A stretch of DNA of 64,000 bases from the NCBI RefSeq assembly GCF_001748365.1, contig NZ_BDHH01000019.1:28335-92334 (forward strand), written 5' to 3'. Positions 44,264-53,181 of this stretch are shown here, piece by piece. The stretch comes from Fusibacter sp. 3D3 (GTDB lineage: Bacteria; Bacillota; Clostridia; Peptostreptococcales; Acidaminobacteraceae). The notes below the pieces were generated by a model. The model was given only the letters and a program-made list of their open reading frames with translations, did not search any database and was not told the DNA's origin. Position numbers and translations under genes: made by a program. Each line of letters begins with the position of its first letter. The first letter of the stretch is position 1.

Positions 44264-45142
44264 ATGACAACTTTTTTTCAGCAATTGATCAATGGTATTT
44301 CCATCGGCAGTGTATACGCTCTAATGGCTGTGGGTTATTCTTTGGTGTACAGTATCATGAATTTTAGTAACTTTGCACATGGTGGCGTTATCATGCTGGG
44401 TGCCTATATGGGCTTTTTTGCGCTTGCAGTAGGGAATTTGCCCTTTCCAGTGGCGATGATTCTGGCAACACTGGGTTCTGCATTACTTGCGATTGTTCTT
44501 GAGCGCATCGCGTACAATCCACTTAGAAAGAGAAATGCACCTTATTTATATTTCATTATTTCTGCAATGGGCGCTTCTATATTTTTAGAAAATCTAGTCA
44601 TTGCAATTATTGGGCCGAATTTTAAGACCTATCCTAAAGTTTTTGAGAAGGAGCCCTTTTTGATTGGAACGCTTGCACTGGGAAGGCTCGACGTGATGAT
44701 GTTTATCATTTCTGCAGTTTCTCTGACAGCGCTTTTGTTTATCATCGAAAAGACGAAGACGGGGATGGCGATAAAAGCCACGGCTTACAACTTGAGAGCA
44801 AGTGCACTTATGGGCGTTAACACAGACCATATTATCTTCATCGTATTCGGTCTGGGTGGTGGGCTTGCTGGGATTGCGGGTGTTCTATTTGGAATGAAAT
44901 ATACTGTATATCCTCAGATTGGCTTTATCACCACTAAAGCATTCATTGCCGCTGTATTTGGCGGATTAGGCAGTTTATCTGGAGCGGTGCTGGGTGCGAT
45001 ATTACTGGGGGTAATTGAAACCATTACAGCAGGTTATTTTTCGTCACAACTAAGAGACCTCATTGCGTTTGCACTTTTGATCTTCATCTTGGTCGTCAGA
45101 CCTATGGGCATCATGGGCAAGCAAAATGAAGATAAGGCATAG
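44264..45142 (+). CDS. livH: Branched-chain amino acid/amide ABC transporter permease LivH
   Basis: A 292-residue permease with about eight membrane helices. It starts FFQQLINGISIGSVYALMAVGYSLVY, the LivH opening, has the ATPase-contact region around MAIKATAYNLRASALMGVN, and ends AVFGGLGSLSGAVLGAILLG and RPMGIMG. The ATG at 44264 follows GGAAGGTGG. An earlier in-frame ATG lies too far upstream. Because the IS and two terminators stand before it, expression from the livK promoter must be reduced unless the IS supplies a promoter. Confidence 0.95.
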   Translation: MTTFFQQLINGISIGSVYALMAVGYSLVYSIMNFSNFAHGGVIMLGAYMGFFALAVGNLPFPVAMILATLGSALLAIVLERIAYNPLRKRNAPYLYFIISAMGASIFLENLVIAIIGPNFKTYPKVFEKEPFLIGTLALGRLDVMMFIISAVSLTALLFIIEKTKTGMAIKATAYNLRASALMGVNTDHIIFIVFGLGGGLAGIAGVLFGMKYTVYPQIGFITTKAFIAAVFGGLGSLSGAVLGAILLGVIETITAGYFSSQLRDLIAFALLIFILVVRPMGIMGKQNEDKA

Positions 45143-45151
45143 GAGGGGAAT

Positions 45152-46033
45152 ATGGATTGGTATTATGTTGAAGGTATTCTCATACTATCGGGGATAAACT
45201 TATTAGCAGTACTTGGATTATCATTACTAACCGGTTTCACAGGCTTATTTTCATTTGGCCATGCAGGCTTCATGGCAATAGGGGCTTATACCACTGCATT
45301 TTGCACCATGACCTTAGGACTCAATTTTTATCTTGCACTTGTTATTGGAGGCTTAATGGCGGGCATTATGAGCTTGATCATAGGGAAGTTGACTCTCAAT
45401 TTAAAAGGGGATTATTTCATCATTGCCACTTTGGGATTTGGTGAGGCAATCCGGCTTATTTTAGACAATATGCAGTATTTCGGTGGGGCCAGAGGATGGC
45501 CTGGGATTACAAATCATACCTCTCTTATGAATGTGATCGTGATCAATATCATCGGCATTGTGATTTTGGTCAACATCATAAGTTCTAAACATGGCCGCAA
45601 TATGAAGGCCATTAGAGAAGAGGAAATGGCATCCAATATCATCGGCATTGACGTCTTTAAATATAAACTCAAATCACTTTGGATCAGTGCCATGTACGCT
45701 GGTGTTTCGGGAGGATTATTGGCACACTACATTGGATTTTTGCAGCCGAAGATGTTCCAAATGATCAAATCGACGGAACTTACTATCATCGTCATCTTCG
45801 GAGGCTTAGGGAGTGTCACCGGTTCAGTGATCGGTGCAATTGCACTTACCGCTCTACCGGAGGTGCTGAGAAACGTCAAGGAATGGCGCTTGGTGATTTA
45901 TGGGGCAACAGTTGTGCTCATTATGATCACAAGACCTCAAGGTTTAATGGGGGGCAAAGAGTTTAGACCGATTCAATATTTGAAAAAATGGTTTGGCAAA
46001 AAAAATAAACCCACTGCGGAACAGGAGGTCTAA
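45152..46033 (+). CDS. livM: Branched-chain amino acid/amide ABC transporter permease LivM
   Basis: A 293-residue permease with eight to nine membrane helices and the LivM landmarks TGFTGLFSFGHAGFMAIGAYT, the EAA-like segment MKAIREEEMASNIIGIDVFKYKLKSLWISAMYAGVSGGLLAHY, and a GGLGSVTGSVIGAI helix. It pairs with LivH. AGGAGGGG ribosome site nine bases after livH. Confidence 0.95.
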   Translation: MDWYYVEGILILSGINLLAVLGLSLLTGFTGLFSFGHAGFMAIGAYTTAFCTMTLGLNFYLALVIGGLMAGIMSLIIGKLTLNLKGDYFIIATLGFGEAIRLILDNMQYFGGARGWPGITNHTSLMNVIVINIIGIVILVNIISSKHGRNMKAIREEEMASNIIGIDVFKYKLKSLWISAMYAGVSGGLLAHYIGFLQPKMFQMIKSTELTIIVIFGGLGSVTGSVIGAIALTALPEVLRNVKEWRLVIYGATVVLIMITRPQGLMGGKEFRPIQYLKKWFGKKNKPTAEQEV

Positions 46034-46807
46034 ATGAGTCTGCTCGAACTTAAAAATGTAACGAAACAATTTGGCGGTTTAACAGCAGTTGGCAATTTTA
46101 ATCTCAAAGTTGAATCCAAACAAATTTATGGGTTAATAGGGCCAAATGGCGCTGGTAAAACGACCATTTTCAATTTGATTACTGGGATTTATAACATCAC
46201 AGAGGGTGAGATTTTATTTGAAGGCAAACGCATTGATAAAACGCCTACCTTTAAAATTGCAGATGTGGGCATCACCAGAACCTTTCAAAATATCCGGCTT
46301 TTTAAAAATCTCACCACTTATGAAAATATTTTGACCGCTTGTCATTTTAATACGGCTTATTCACTTTTAGATAGCGTGTTGAGGACGAAGAAGTACAAAG
46401 AGGGTGAAGCTATTTTACATCAAAATGCAAAAGAACTTTTAAAAATTATGGGGCTTGAGGAACGTCGTGATACGATTGCTTCTAATTTGCCCTACGGCCT
46501 TCAAAGGCGTCTTGAGATCGCCAGAGCGTTGGCACTTAGACCTAAACTCTTGCTTCTCGATGAACCCGCTGCAGGGATGAATGAAGAAGAGACCTTCCAA
46601 TTGTTAGATTTGATTAAACAAGTGAGAGATCAGTTTGACTTAACCATACTCATCATTGAGCATCACATGGACCTCATTATGAATCTCTGCCATGAAATTA
46701 CCGTGCTCAATTTCGGTAAGGAACTGGCGGCGGGTACCCCAGAGATGATTCAATCCAATCCAAAAGTAATCGAAGCTTATTTGGGAGAGGGGGAAGCCGC
46801 ATGTTAA
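46034..46807 (+). CDS. livG: Branched-chain amino acid/amide ABC transporter ATPase LivG
   Basis: A 257-residue ATPase. Walker A is GPNGAGKTT, the signature is LPYGLQRRLEIARAL, Walker B is LLLLDEPAAGM, and the switch His is in IIEHHMD. The family insertion after the Q loop (FQNIRLFKNLTTYENILTAC) is typical of LivG. The ATG follows the livM stop directly, and AGGAGG lies inside the livM end. It overlaps livF by seven bases. Confidence 0.96.
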   Translation: MSLLELKNVTKQFGGLTAVGNFNLKVESKQIYGLIGPNGAGKTTIFNLITGIYNITEGEILFEGKRIDKTPTFKIADVGITRTFQNIRLFKNLTTYENILTACHFNTAYSLLDSVLRTKKYKEGEAILHQNAKELLKIMGLEERRDTIASNLPYGLQRRLEIARALALRPKLLLLDEPAAGMNEEETFQLLDLIKQVRDQFDLTILIIEHHMDLIMNLCHEITVLNFGKELAAGTPEMIQSNPKVIEAYLGEGEAAC

Positions 46808-47511
46808 AAATAAGAGATCTCAATGTGCACTATGGGGGTATCCATGCACTGAGAGGCGTGGATATCGATGTGGAAGCGGGTCAGATCGTTTCCATTATCG
46901 GCTCAAATGGTGCTGGAAAGAGTACGCTTTTAAATGCCATTTGTTCTGTGGTGAAGACGAGCAAAGGCACGGTTGAGTTTAAAAATAAGACACTTCCAAA
47001 ACAGATTAATAAGATTGTTGAAATGGGGATTTCTCAAGTCCCTGAAGGTAGATTGATCTTTGCAAATCTCACGGTGAAAGACAACTTGATGATGGGGGCT
47101 TATCTCAGAAAGGACAAGATTCAGATTCAAAAAGACCTTGAGAATGTGTATGGACTCTTTCCAAGGCTTTTGGAGCGAAAAGAGCAGATGGCTGGCACTT
47201 TAAGTGGTGGTGAACAACAAATGCTTGCCATGGGTAGAGGTTTAATGTCTGATCCAGATCTCATTTTACTGGATGAACCCTCGCTGGGACTTGCGCCTTT
47301 ACTGGTGAATACAATCTTTGAGATTATTTTGAACATCAAGAAGATGAATAAAACGATCCTCTTAGTGGAACAAAATGCCTATAAAGCGCTCTCCATAGCA
47401 GATGTGGGTTATGTGCTCGAACAGGGGACGATCGTCAAGAAAGGCCTAGCATCAGAGCTTATAAAAGATCCCGTAATTCAAGAAGCTTATTTAGGTAAGA
47501 AAAAAGTATAA
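46801..47511 (+). CDS. livF: Branched-chain amino acid/amide ABC transporter ATPase LivF
   Basis: A 236-residue ATPase. Walker A is GSNGAGKST, the signature is LSGGEQQMLAMGRGL, Walker B is LILLDEPSLGLAP, and the switch region is LVEQNAYKAL, which distinguishes LivF from LivG. It forms a heterodimer with LivG and drives uptake through LivH/LivM. Translationally coupled to livG by overlap. Confidence 0.96.
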   Translation: MLKIRDLNVHYGGIHALRGVDIDVEAGQIVSIIGSNGAGKSTLLNAICSVVKTSKGTVEFKNKTLPKQINKIVEMGISQVPEGRLIFANLTVKDNLMMGAYLRKDKIQIQKDLENVYGLFPRLLERKEQMAGTLSGGEQQMLAMGRGLMSDPDLILLDEPSLGLAPLLVNTIFEIILNIKKMNKTILLVEQNAYKALSIADVGYVLEQGTIVKKGLASELIKDPVIQEAYLGKKKV

Positions 47512-47547
47512 ACTGAAAAATACATCTCCCAAAATCTAATTTTAAAA

Positions 47548-47622
47548 AGACCCTTTTGGGTATCATTAGGCGCATTTGATTTGTGCTTTCCGAAATGACA
47601 CTCAAAAGGGTTGTTTTGCTAT
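47548..47622 (+). terminator. Terminator after the liv operon
   Basis: ACCCTTTTGGGT and its distant partner ACTCAAAAGGGT form a long imperfect stem over ~65 bases, followed by TGTTTTG. Confidence 0.65.
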
Positions 47623-47709
47623 TAAAAATTAAGTAGTAAAATCACAAGGAATATCGTATACTAAAGGGTATCGTTAAATAACTCTCTAGAGAAAATCGTG
47701 GTGAATCAT

Positions 47710-49929
47710 ATGAGTAAGGGACCAAATCAAAATAATGGCAAGCCTTCAAGTAGAGGCAAAGGCTTTAATACGCCTAAATCAGGCGAAGGTAAATCAACGA
47801 GCGGAAAGTCTTCAAAAGACAGTCGTTCAAAAGGCAATCCCTCAAAGGGAAAACCTTCATGGAGCAAAGGCTCAGATGAAAAGTCGACCAGTGAACATTC
47901 AGAACATTCAAAATCAGAACATTCAAAATCTGAGCCTATAAAATCAGAAAAAGGCAAAGCGGAAGGTTTTAAATCCGATAAGACGTATAGTAAGAGCAGA
48001 GTTTCAGCAGGTAGAGCAGGTGCGGGCAAATCAGTGGGTAAACCGACAGGTAAACCAGCGGGTAAAGGCTTTGGTAAGAGAGCAGACAAAACAGAGACAG
48101 ACATTAATAAACAAGGCAGTAAACCCTTTGAAGGTCAAAAATTTGAAGGTCAAAAATCTGATGCACAAAAAACAGATTATAAAAAAGGTGTTCGATCTAA
48201 ATCAGGCTCTGATTATAAGAAGTCAGGTTATAAAAAAGAAGGCGATGATTTAGAAGGGGCTAAAACTTCTGAATTTAAGTCTAAATATAATAAAGATCAT
48301 AAAAAACCTGAATACGGCAAGAAGGCAGAATATGGCCAAAAAACCGAATACGGTAAGAAAAGGGATTCAGGAAGTTCATCAATATATGGGAAAAAGCCTG
48401 AGTATGGTAAAAAAATAAATCCTTACAAAGCTAAAGAAGTGAAGTCTGATGCTACTACTGGGTTAAAAACGGAATCACATCATCCATCGGATGCACTTAA
48501 AAATGAAAAATGGGATCGCAATAAATCAAAGAAAGGGCCAAGGCAGTCTAAAGGTTATGGTGCAACACAAGTCTCTGACGCATCCTTTCAAGGTGACGAA
48601 AACAGAAGATTTATAGTTAAGTGCTCAGACATGGCTCAAGATGGAAAAGGCATTGTTACAATTGAAGGCGAAAAGTACTTTCTCAGCAATGTGATTGAAG
48701 GTGAGACTGTTTTAGTGGAAATGATCACAAAAGGGAGACGTAAGTACGTTAACCTTTTAGAAATTAAAGAAGCCAATGCATTTAGGGTGACTTCACCTTG
48801 TGAAATTTCATCAAATTGTGGCGGTTGTCAGCTTCAACATTTATCATATGCGGGACAGCTTCACTTTAAACAATCTAAAGTCAATGCGCTCTTATCTGAA
48901 TATGGAAGAATTTTGCCCATTATTGGTATGGAAAATCCAGCCCATTATCGAAATAAGGTGAATTCTACTTTTTCATTAGGTTTTAAAAGTAAGATTATAT
49001 CAGGCATTTTTGAAGAAGAGTCCCATAATGTGATTTCAGTAAAGGATTGTTTAATTCAAGATGAGCGTGCAAATGCAATCATTGAAACCATTAGAACGCT
49101 GATGCCATCGTTTAAAATGATGCCTTATGATGAAGATGCTGAAAAAGGATTTCTACGTCATGTGCTCATCAGAACAGGTCATGTGAGTGGTGAGGTGATG
49201 GTGGTGCTTGTTGTGGTGAGTCCGATGTTTCCAGAGAAGAACCATTTTGTCAAAGCGCTTACGGAGGCACATCCAGAGATCAAGACCATCGTTCAAAATG
49301 TGAATCATAAAAAGACCAGTATGGTCTTGGGCGATAAAGAAGTCGTTTTATATGGCAAGGGCTTCATAGAGGATACGCTCTGCGATACGGTCTTTAGAAT
49401 TTCTTCAAAATCATTTTATCAAGTGAATCCAATTCAAACGGAAATTTTATATAATAAAGCCATCGAAATGGCAGATTTGACAGGTAAAGAAGTGGTACTA
49501 GATGCTTACAGTGGTATCGGTACGATCTCTCTAATCGCAAGTCGCAAAGCCAATCATGTGGTGGGCATTGAACTCAACAATGATGCGGTGAAAGATGCCA
49601 TTTCAAATGCAAAGCGCAATAATATTGAGAATGCAAGATTTTACAATGGCGATGCTGGCGACTTTATGAGAGATGTGGCCAAAGCGGGTGAGCACCTCGA
49701 TGTGGTCTTTATGGATCCTCCGAGAAGTGGCAGTGATGAGATCTTCTTAAATGCTTTGGTAACACTTGCGCCTAAAAAAGTCGTCTATATTTCGTGTAAT
49801 CCGTTGTCACTTGCACGTGATCTCAAGGTGCTCGTGGCTGGGGGTTATCAGGTGGAAGTGATTCAGCCGGTGGATATGTTTCCTGGGACTTGGCATACTG
49901 AGGTCGTTGTGAAGCTTGAAAGACGGTAG
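47710..49929 (+). CDS. rlmD: 23S rRNA (uracil-C5) methyltransferase RlmD-like, with long low-complexity N-terminus
   Basis: A 739-residue protein, about 280 residues longer than usual. Residues 1-~295 are rich in Lys, Ser, Gly and Glu, with internal repeats (EHSEHSKSEHSKSEP, GKPTGKPAGKGFGK, several EYGKK units), and look unfolded and basic. The enzyme follows: TRAM domain (~300-350), iron-sulfur cysteines in CEISSNCGGCQLQH with a fourth expected near KDCLIQ, then the methyltransferase with LDAYSGIGTISL (SAM loop), DPPRSGSDE and the nucleophile in VYISCNPLSLARDL. It methylates a specific uracil of 23S rRNA (RlmD/RlmCD type). The start is taken at ATG 47710. A GTG 12 bases upstream is possible. 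Confidence 0.9.
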   Translation: MSKGPNQNNGKPSSRGKGFNTPKSGEGKSTSGKSSKDSRSKGNPSKGKPSWSKGSDEKSTSEHSEHSKSEHSKSEPIKSEKGKAEGFKSDKTYSKSRVSAGRAGAGKSVGKPTGKPAGKGFGKRADKTETDINKQGSKPFEGQKFEGQKSDAQKTDYKKGVRSKSGSDYKKSGYKKEGDDLEGAKTSEFKSKYNKDHKKPEYGKKAEYGQKTEYGKKRDSGSSSIYGKKPEYGKKINPYKAKEVKSDATTGLKTESHHPSDALKNEKWDRNKSKKGPRQSKGYGATQVSDASFQGDENRRFIVKCSDMAQDGKGIVTIEGEKYFLSNVIEGETVLVEMITKGRRKYVNLLEIKEANAFRVTSPCEISSNCGGCQLQHLSYAGQLHFKQSKVNALLSEYGRILPIIGMENPAHYRNKVNSTFSLGFKSKIISGIFEEESHNVISVKDCLIQDERANAIIETIRTLMPSFKMMPYDEDAEKGFLRHVLIRTGHVSGEVMVVLVVVSPMFPEKNHFVKALTEAHPEIKTIVQNVNHKKTSMVLGDKEVVLYGKGFIEDTLCDTVFRISSKSFYQVNPIQTEILYNKAIEMADLTGKEVVLDAYSGIGTISLIASRKANHVVGIELNNDAVKDAISNAKRNNIENARFYNGDAGDFMRDVAKAGEHLDVVFMDPPRSGSDEIFLNALVTLAPKKVVYISCNPLSLARDLKVLVAGGYQVEVIQPVDMFPGTWHTEVVVKLERR
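49892..49929 (+). repeat. 38-bp repeat, original copy at the 3' end of rlmD
   Basis: These last 38 bases of rlmD, including its stop codon, recur without mismatch at 51401-51438 after the broken fic gene. Confidence 0.95.
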
Positions 49930-50242
49930 AACGCAGTAAAATCAATATATTGAGCCACTGAATGTGTAGATGACATTCAGTGGCTTTTTGTATTAGGGAA
50001 TAGAGCCAGTGTTACTATCAGTGTTCTATCACTTCTTGTGTTAGAGCACTGGCAGAAAATCAATTTAGATATTCCTGTGGTAGTTTAGTCCTATTATCTG
50101 CATAAGAAGATTGGTTGCTGCATATTAATCGGAAGAAAATATGCAGCAACATTTTTTCTTTATGCATATTGCATTTGTTATATGCATAATTTAATGATAC
50201 AATAATGCATAAAGAAACGTATTGTGCAGAAAGAGGTGGAAT
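49930..50242. other. Non-coding gap between rlmD and fic with two hairpins
   Basis: It contains the rlmD terminator (49953-49989) and a second hairpin at about 50114-50156, whose arms GTTGCTGCATATT and AATATGCAGCAAC are perfect and followed by a T run. TATGCATA-like repeats then lead into the fic ribosome site. No coding frame is seen. Confidence 0.6.
49953..49989 (+). terminator. Terminator after rlmD
   Basis: AGCCACTGAATG and CATTCAGTGGCT are perfect twelve-base arms followed by TTTTTG. A partial copy of its right arm recurs near 55945. Confidence 0.9.
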
Positions 50243-51298
50243 ATGCGTGCATTTGACTATAGTAAGATTCCAAGTGAACTACTTTGTAGCGAAATCATTA
50301 ATTTGCTTGCAGCAATTCATGAATATAAGGGCAAGCAAGAGCTTTTCATTGAAGCAAAACCAGATATTTTAAATGCGATGCTTGAAGTTGCAAAGGTTCA
50401 AAGTACAGGTGCGTCTAATCGGATTGAAGGGATTTATACTTCAGATGACAGGCTTCAGGCCATTGTAAAAGAAAAAGTTGAACCAAGGAACCTCTCAGAA
50501 TCAGAGATTGCAGGTTATCGTGAAGTTCTTCAGTTGGTTCATGAAAACTATGAGTATATGAATCCGAGAGTCAACGTCATTCTGCAGCTCCACAGAGATC
50601 TTTATCAATTCAATCCGATGTCAATAGGTGGGCGATTCAAGAATTCGGATAATGTCATAGCTGAAATTATAGACGGGAAGGAACGTATTCGCTTCGAACC
50701 ATTGAGTTCGTTTGAAACACCTGATGCCATGGAAAGACTTTCGAGTACTTTCATAGAGGCAATTAACTAAAAGCAACAAGAGCCACAGTTGTTGATAACA
50801 ATGTTCATTTTCGACTTTCTCTGCATCCACCCGTTCAATGATGGTAATGGTAGGATGAGCAGACTGCTGACGCTTTTATTACTTTATCGCTCAGGCTATA
50901 TTGTTGGTAAGTATATCAGCTTGGAAATGATTATTGAGAAAACGAAAATAACCTATTATGAAAAGCTTGAAGAAAGCTCAAGAGAGTGGCTTGAAACCAA
51001 ACACAGCTATTTGCCGTTTGTGAAATACTATCTAGAAATCGTCCTTAGCGCTTATAAAGAATTTTCATCAAGAGTTGAACATTTGCATAACAGAACGCTT
51101 TCAAAGACTGAAAGAATCAAAGTGTTATTTGACAATACCTTAGAAAAATTATCTAAAAAAGATATTCTCGAAAAATGCCCAGACATCAGCATGTCTACCG
51201 TTGAACTTACGCTTTCCGACTTGTTGAAGAATAGCTATATTATAAAAACCGGTGCTGGTAGAAGTACTGCATATATTAGAAATACAGATTACCGATAG
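50243..51298 (+). pseudogene. Fic-family AMPylase gene interrupted by one in-frame stop
   Basis: A Fic/DOC protein in one continuous frame of 352 codons, broken only by TAA at 50768-50770. Before the stop: the N-terminal inhibitory-type region (VQSTGASNRIEGI, whose S/T-x-x-x-E/N-like motif resembles the alpha-inh helix) and the Fic core start. After it: the active site HPFNDGNGRMSRLLTLLLL (consensus H-P-F-x-D/E-G-N-G-R), then a winged-helix-like C-terminus (LSKKDILEKCPDISMSTVELTLSDLLKNSYI). The active His lies after the stop. A TTG at 50789 could restart. The ATG at 50243 follows AGAGGTGG. Intact relatives transfer AMP to protein hydroxyls. Confidence 0.85.
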
Positions 51299-51400
51299 AG
51301 TTGAGCAATTTGTTTCTCCTGACAGTTAACATATATTTGTAATCAGAGCGACTCCGTGAAGGACCAATAGGTTTAAGCGACATCAATTTTGTCTCCTCAA

Positions 51401-51438
51401 GGCATACTGAGGTCGTTGTGAAGCTTGAAAGACGGTAG
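51401..51438 (+). repeat. 38-bp repeat, second copy of the rlmD 3' end
   Basis: Exact duplicate of 49892-49929. A serine-recombinase relic begins directly after it. The 1471-bp segment between the two copies contains only the fic pseudogene and its flanks. Confidence 0.95.
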
Positions 51439-52011
51439 CAATCATACCGCCTCAGGTTAAATATGACAAACATCTGCGCGTAGAACAGAAGACGCTTCGT
51501 GTAGCCGCTTACTGTAGAGTCAGCACCTTGTGGAGCAACAGGAAGGAAGCTATAAAGCACAGGTTGACTATTATACGGAGAAAATCAATAGCAATCCCAA
51601 CTGGATGCCCTTCAATATATTCGAAAGCTGAAGGAAAAGAACATCCCAGTTATTTTTGAAAAAGAAGGGGTAAACACCATGGAAAGTGGTGGCGAACTCC
51701 TAATAACGATCCTGAGCAGCCAAGCACAAGAAGAAAGCCGAAACATCAGCGAAAACACAAGATGGGGATTAACAAGGCGGTTTGAAAACGGCATTATATC
51801 AGTCAATCATACAAAATTTTTAGGCTACACAAAGGATGATGATGGAAACCTAGTGATTGTTCCAAAGGAACTATATCATCAGGTGCAGGTGGAAAAGGCC
51901 AGAAGAGCTAGCCTAAACAAATCTGCGGGTACAAGGAAATCAAATAAGTCAAAAAAAGAAAAGAGTGAGTATAGCTCTAAATACGTAAAATCTATTTGCG
52001 GTTTTATTTGA
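51439..52011 (+). pseudogene. Large serine recombinase relic A
   Basis: Remains of a site-specific serine recombinase with shifts and internal deletions. First KTLRVAAYCRVST (the catalytic-Ser strand), then after a one-base shift EQQEGSYKAQVDYYTEK, then a deletion, then KNIPVIFEKEGVNTMES and SSQAQEESRNISENTRWG, then a second deletion and a basic KARRASLNKSAGTRKSNKSKKEK stretch. The recombinase similarity stops at ATACGTA (51987), where the ATPase-protease module begins. Not functional. Confidence 0.85.
51873..51987 (+). repeat. 115-bp repeat, copy 1 (recombinase sequence)
   Basis: About 90% identical by eye to 56004-56118 and in the same orientation. The two copies flank the ATPase-subtilase module and are parts of related recombinase relics. 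Confidence 0.85.
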
Positions 52012-52068
52012 AAATAGGAGACTTGTTGCTAATATTACGTTTTAAAATAATAAATTTTGTCCCTAAAC

Positions 52069-52097
52069 TTGACATTGTGTCCCTGAGTATCTATAAT
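52069..52097 (+). promoter_or_regulatory. Consensus promoter of the ATPase-subtilase operon
   Basis: TTGACA (52069-52074), 17 bases, TATAAT (52092-52097), a perfect sigma-A promoter about 40 bases before the ATPase start codon. The sequence around the -35 box has two TTGT(GT)CCCT units that may be regulator half-sites. Confidence 0.8.
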
Positions 52098-52137
52098 GAA
52101 ATTAGATTCCGTAAGATTCTATTCTGAGGTGAAAGTA

Positions 52138-53175
52138 ATGAAAAAAAAGAATGTTTTAAATTTAATAAAATATTATGCTGAAAAGAATGATGCAGCTTTC
52201 AAAAATGAAGCATATGAAATCGCTAGATACTTTGATGAGGTAAATAATTATCAACTTTCTGAGTATATAATGGCGCTTCTATCGGATACAAATACGTTTT
52301 CTCCTCAAATGGATGTAGGAACGCAAATGTACTTTAAACGTGTGGATGTAAATTCAGAATCGCTCCCTTTGCCTGATAGCATAAAAGATAGCGTTTTAGG
52401 AATTGTCAATGCGATAGGGCACAACGCAGGTATAAATAAGTTCTTATTTGAAGGCCCACCTGGAACAGGGAAAACTGAAACCGCAAAGCAAATTGCACGA
52501 ATACTTGAGAGAGATCTATTTATGGTTGATTTTGACTTAGTAATTGACAGCAAACTGGGTCAAACATCAAAAAATATAGCAAACCTATTCGAAGAAATTT
52601 GCAATGTATCTCATCCAGAAAAAGTAGTGGTTTTGTTTGATGAGATTGATGCAATTGCAATTGATCGCATAAATTCAAATGATCTACGTGAAATGGGGCG
52701 AGCTACATCGTCTGTTTTAAAAGGGCTTGATAATTTGAATAACAATGTTGTTCTTATTGCAACAACCAATCTATATAAGTCGTTTGACAAAGCACTGACA
52801 AGAAGATTTGATTCTGTAATTGATTTCAGCAGCTATACTAAACTGGATTTGGTGGCTATTGGCGAAATCATCCTTAATGATTTGTTGATTAAGTTCAAAT
52901 CTGCCGGTAGAAATATGAAGCTATTTAGAAAAATATTAGAGAGTATGCATCAAATCCCTTACCCAGGAGATTTAAAGAATTTGATTAAAACATCGCTAGC
53001 ATTTAGTGATCCCAATAATGAGTATGATTATTTAAAGAGGCTATATAGCGCTGTGAATAAACACAATTCAGAAACAGGTTTAAAAGATTTACAAAATAGA
53101 GGCTTTACAGTGAGGGAAATTGAAATTTTGACTGGCATATCCAAGAGCCAAGTATCTCGTGAGTTGAAGGAGTAA
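52138..53175 (+). CDS. ietA: AAA+ ATPase of an IetAS-type pair
   Basis: A 345-residue AAA+ ATPase. Walker A is EGPPGTGKTETAKQIA, Walker B is VVLFDEIDAIA, sensor 1 is VLIATTNLYKSF, and the arginine-finger region is LTRRFDSVIDFSSY. This resembles FtsH/Vps4-like central-region ATPases. The C-terminus (~310-345) forms a helix-turn-helix-like segment (FTVREIEILTGISKSQVSREL), suggesting DNA binding or autoregulation. The next gene, six bases away, is a subtilisin-like protease. The AAA ATPase-subtilase pair matches IetA-IetS, known as a Ti-plasmid stability module and later listed among antiphage systems. ATG 52138 follows GAGGTGA. Symbol by family inference. Confidence 0.78.
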   Translation: MKKKNVLNLIKYYAEKNDAAFKNEAYEIARYFDEVNNYQLSEYIMALLSDTNTFSPQMDVGTQMYFKRVDVNSESLPLPDSIKDSVLGIVNAIGHNAGINKFLFEGPPGTGKTETAKQIARILERDLFMVDFDLVIDSKLGQTSKNIANLFEEICNVSHPEKVVVLFDEIDAIAIDRINSNDLREMGRATSSVLKGLDNLNNNVVLIATTNLYKSFDKALTRRFDSVIDFSSYTKLDLVAIGEIILNDLLIKFKSAGRNMKLFRKILESMHQIPYPGDLKNLIKTSLAFSDPNNEYDYLKRLYSAVNKHNSETGLKDLQNRGFTVREIEILTGISKSQVSRELKE

Positions 53176-53181
53176 TTGTGT

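Noticed and set aside
47727..48104. Long minus-strand frame opposite the rlmD N-terminus
   Set aside because: Mirror of the repetitive Ser/Lys-rich coding sequence. No ribosome site, composition only of S, L, P and E.
48301..48420. CRISPR-like repeats
   Set aside because: Short repeats encode EYGKK-type protein repeats inside rlmD. No constant spacer pattern.
50789..51298. Second part of the broken fic gene as an independent gene
   Set aside because: Same frame as the first part, separated by one stop codon only. The TTG start is weak. Better described as one pseudogene.
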